Under the pieces are notes generated by a model. The model did not search any database. It saw only the letters and a program-made list of their open reading frames with translations, and had not been told where the DNA came from. A stretch of 64,000 bases of DNA from Peromyscus leucopus. Its lineage: Eukaryota; Chordata; Mammalia; Rodentia; Cricetidae. Positions 63,190 to 64,000 of the stretch are shown piece after piece; position 1 is the stretch's first letter; the number at the start of each line of letters is the position of its first letter. The stretch lies in the NCBI RefSeq assembly GCF_004664715.2, contig NC_051086.1:68950986-69014985 (forward strand), read 5' to 3'. Made by a program: the position numbers and the translations under genes.

Positions 63190-63575
63190 AGTGATGGCCT
63201 CAGTAGTGTCAGTTTGAGGAAACCTTGGATATCGCTCTATATAAATAAAACACTGATGGCCAGTGACCAGACAGGAAGTATAGGCGGGACAAGGAGAGAG
63301 GAGAATTGGGGATACAGGAAGAAGGAGATGGAGACACTACAGCCACCGCCAGGACAAGCAGCATGTAAAGACGCCGGTAAGCCACCAGCCACGTGGCAAG
63401 GTATAGATTTATAAAAATGGGTTAATTTAAGATAAAAGAACAGTTAGCAAGAAGCCTGCCACGGCCATACAGTTTATAAGTAATATAAGCATCTGAGTGA
63501 TTATTTTATACGTGGATTGTGGGACTGCGGGGCTTGGTGGAACCTGGAGAGAAGCCCTCCAGCAACACCTTCATG
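63190..63575 (+). mobile_element. LTR fragment of an endogenous-retrovirus-like element (cricetid type)
   Basis: Contains a TATA-like 'ctctatataaataaaacact', 'gaccagacaggaagtatagg', 'gccaccagccacgtggcaag', 'atgggttaatttaagataaa' and 'agtttataagtaatataagc', and a terminal 'gagaagccctccagcaacac'. I associate this order with an abundant cricetid LTR. No internal retroviral genes follow, so it is probably a solo or truncated LTR. Confidence 0.65.
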
Positions 63576-63795
63576 CTGCTGAGATCTGTGCCTTGTGCAT
63601 CTGCACTTATCTCACACTTGAGTTACTGGACTAACTTACGGTCTTGGTTACTTAGGATTCATCTTCGCACCATGACCTTCAAATTAGAAAGCACTTGTTG
63701 AAGTGCTCCAACCTACTCTTTCAAGGCCTCTAAGTCTCTGAAGAAATGAAATGTTTCATATAAAAAGGAAGAAAACTTCTTTAAACTTTTCTCCT

Positions 63796-64000
63796 GGGCC
63801 TGGGGAGATGGTTCAGAGGTTCAGGGCACTTGCTGCTCTTCTATAAATCCAGGTTTGGTTCCCAGCACCCCTGTTGCGTGGCTCACTACCACCTGTAACT
63901 CCAGCTACAGAGCATCCAGCTCCCTCTTGTGGTCTCCATGGGCACCTGCATGCACACATGCATATACTCATACATGCATACACAAGCTTCTGAGAAGTCC
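63796..64000 (+). repeat. B2/B3-type SINE at the window edge
   Basis: 'gggcctggggagatggttca', 'tccaggtttggttcccagca', 'tgtggtctccatgggcacct' and a (CATA)-rich tail. Confidence 0.88.

Overview
This window is mammalian nuclear DNA from a muroid rodent, most likely a cricetid (vole, deer mouse or hamster group). The evidence is the dense load of rodent-specific SINEs (B1, B2/B3, ID-like and composite B4-like copies). Several B1 copies carry the 'aaaggcgcaaagctacaca' 3' half that I associate with cricetids. There are also cricetid-style LTR fragments and long CA/GA/TC microsatellites. It is not bacterial or viral DNA: no operons, no dense coding, no CRISPR array.

The only functional gene I can support is Bcas3 (BCAS3 microtubule associated cell migration factor; Rudhira in mouse), on the + strand. 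Six consecutive coding exons are visible at 16354-16478, 19444-19609, 21258-21358, 39783-39883, 44536-44732 and 49297-49394. Each internal boundary has AG/GT splice signals, and the codon phase matches from every exon to the next, so they read as one open protein segment. Both ends of the window lie in introns (more than 16 kb before the first exon seen, more than 14 kb after the last). Most of the 64 kb is therefore intron sequence.

Layout: 1-16.3 kb is the upstream intron with scattered SINEs, a 4 x 58 bp tandem repeat and AT-rich single-copy stretches. 16.3-21.4 kb is a cluster of three exons. 21.4-39.8 kb is an 18.4-kb intron rich in SINEs. 39.8-49.4 kb holds three exons separated by two introns of about 4.6 kb. 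49.4-64 kb is the downstream intron, ending with an LTR fragment and a B2.

The most unusual object is at about 42.9-44.2 kb, in the intron between the fourth and fifth exons and antisense to Bcas3. It is a degraded LTR-retroelement 3' end (polypurine tract, LTR start, ~55-63 bp internal repeats, a broken unidentified ORF). Within it lies a chimeric insert made of an 18S rRNA fragment joined to an internally deleted piece of TGFBR1 kinase coding sequence that ends in poly(A). All parts are in the same orientation. This could be a template-switch retrocopy or host sequence captured by a retroelement; counting copies elsewhere in the genome would decide which. Other observations are the alternating 58-bp repeat at 2.1-2.35 kb, a B1 nested in a B2 with a clear target-site duplication, several B1 insertions with direct repeats, and AT-rich repeat-free blocks that may be conserved non-coding elements. 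SINE subfamily names are approximate, because they were read by eye without a repeat library.
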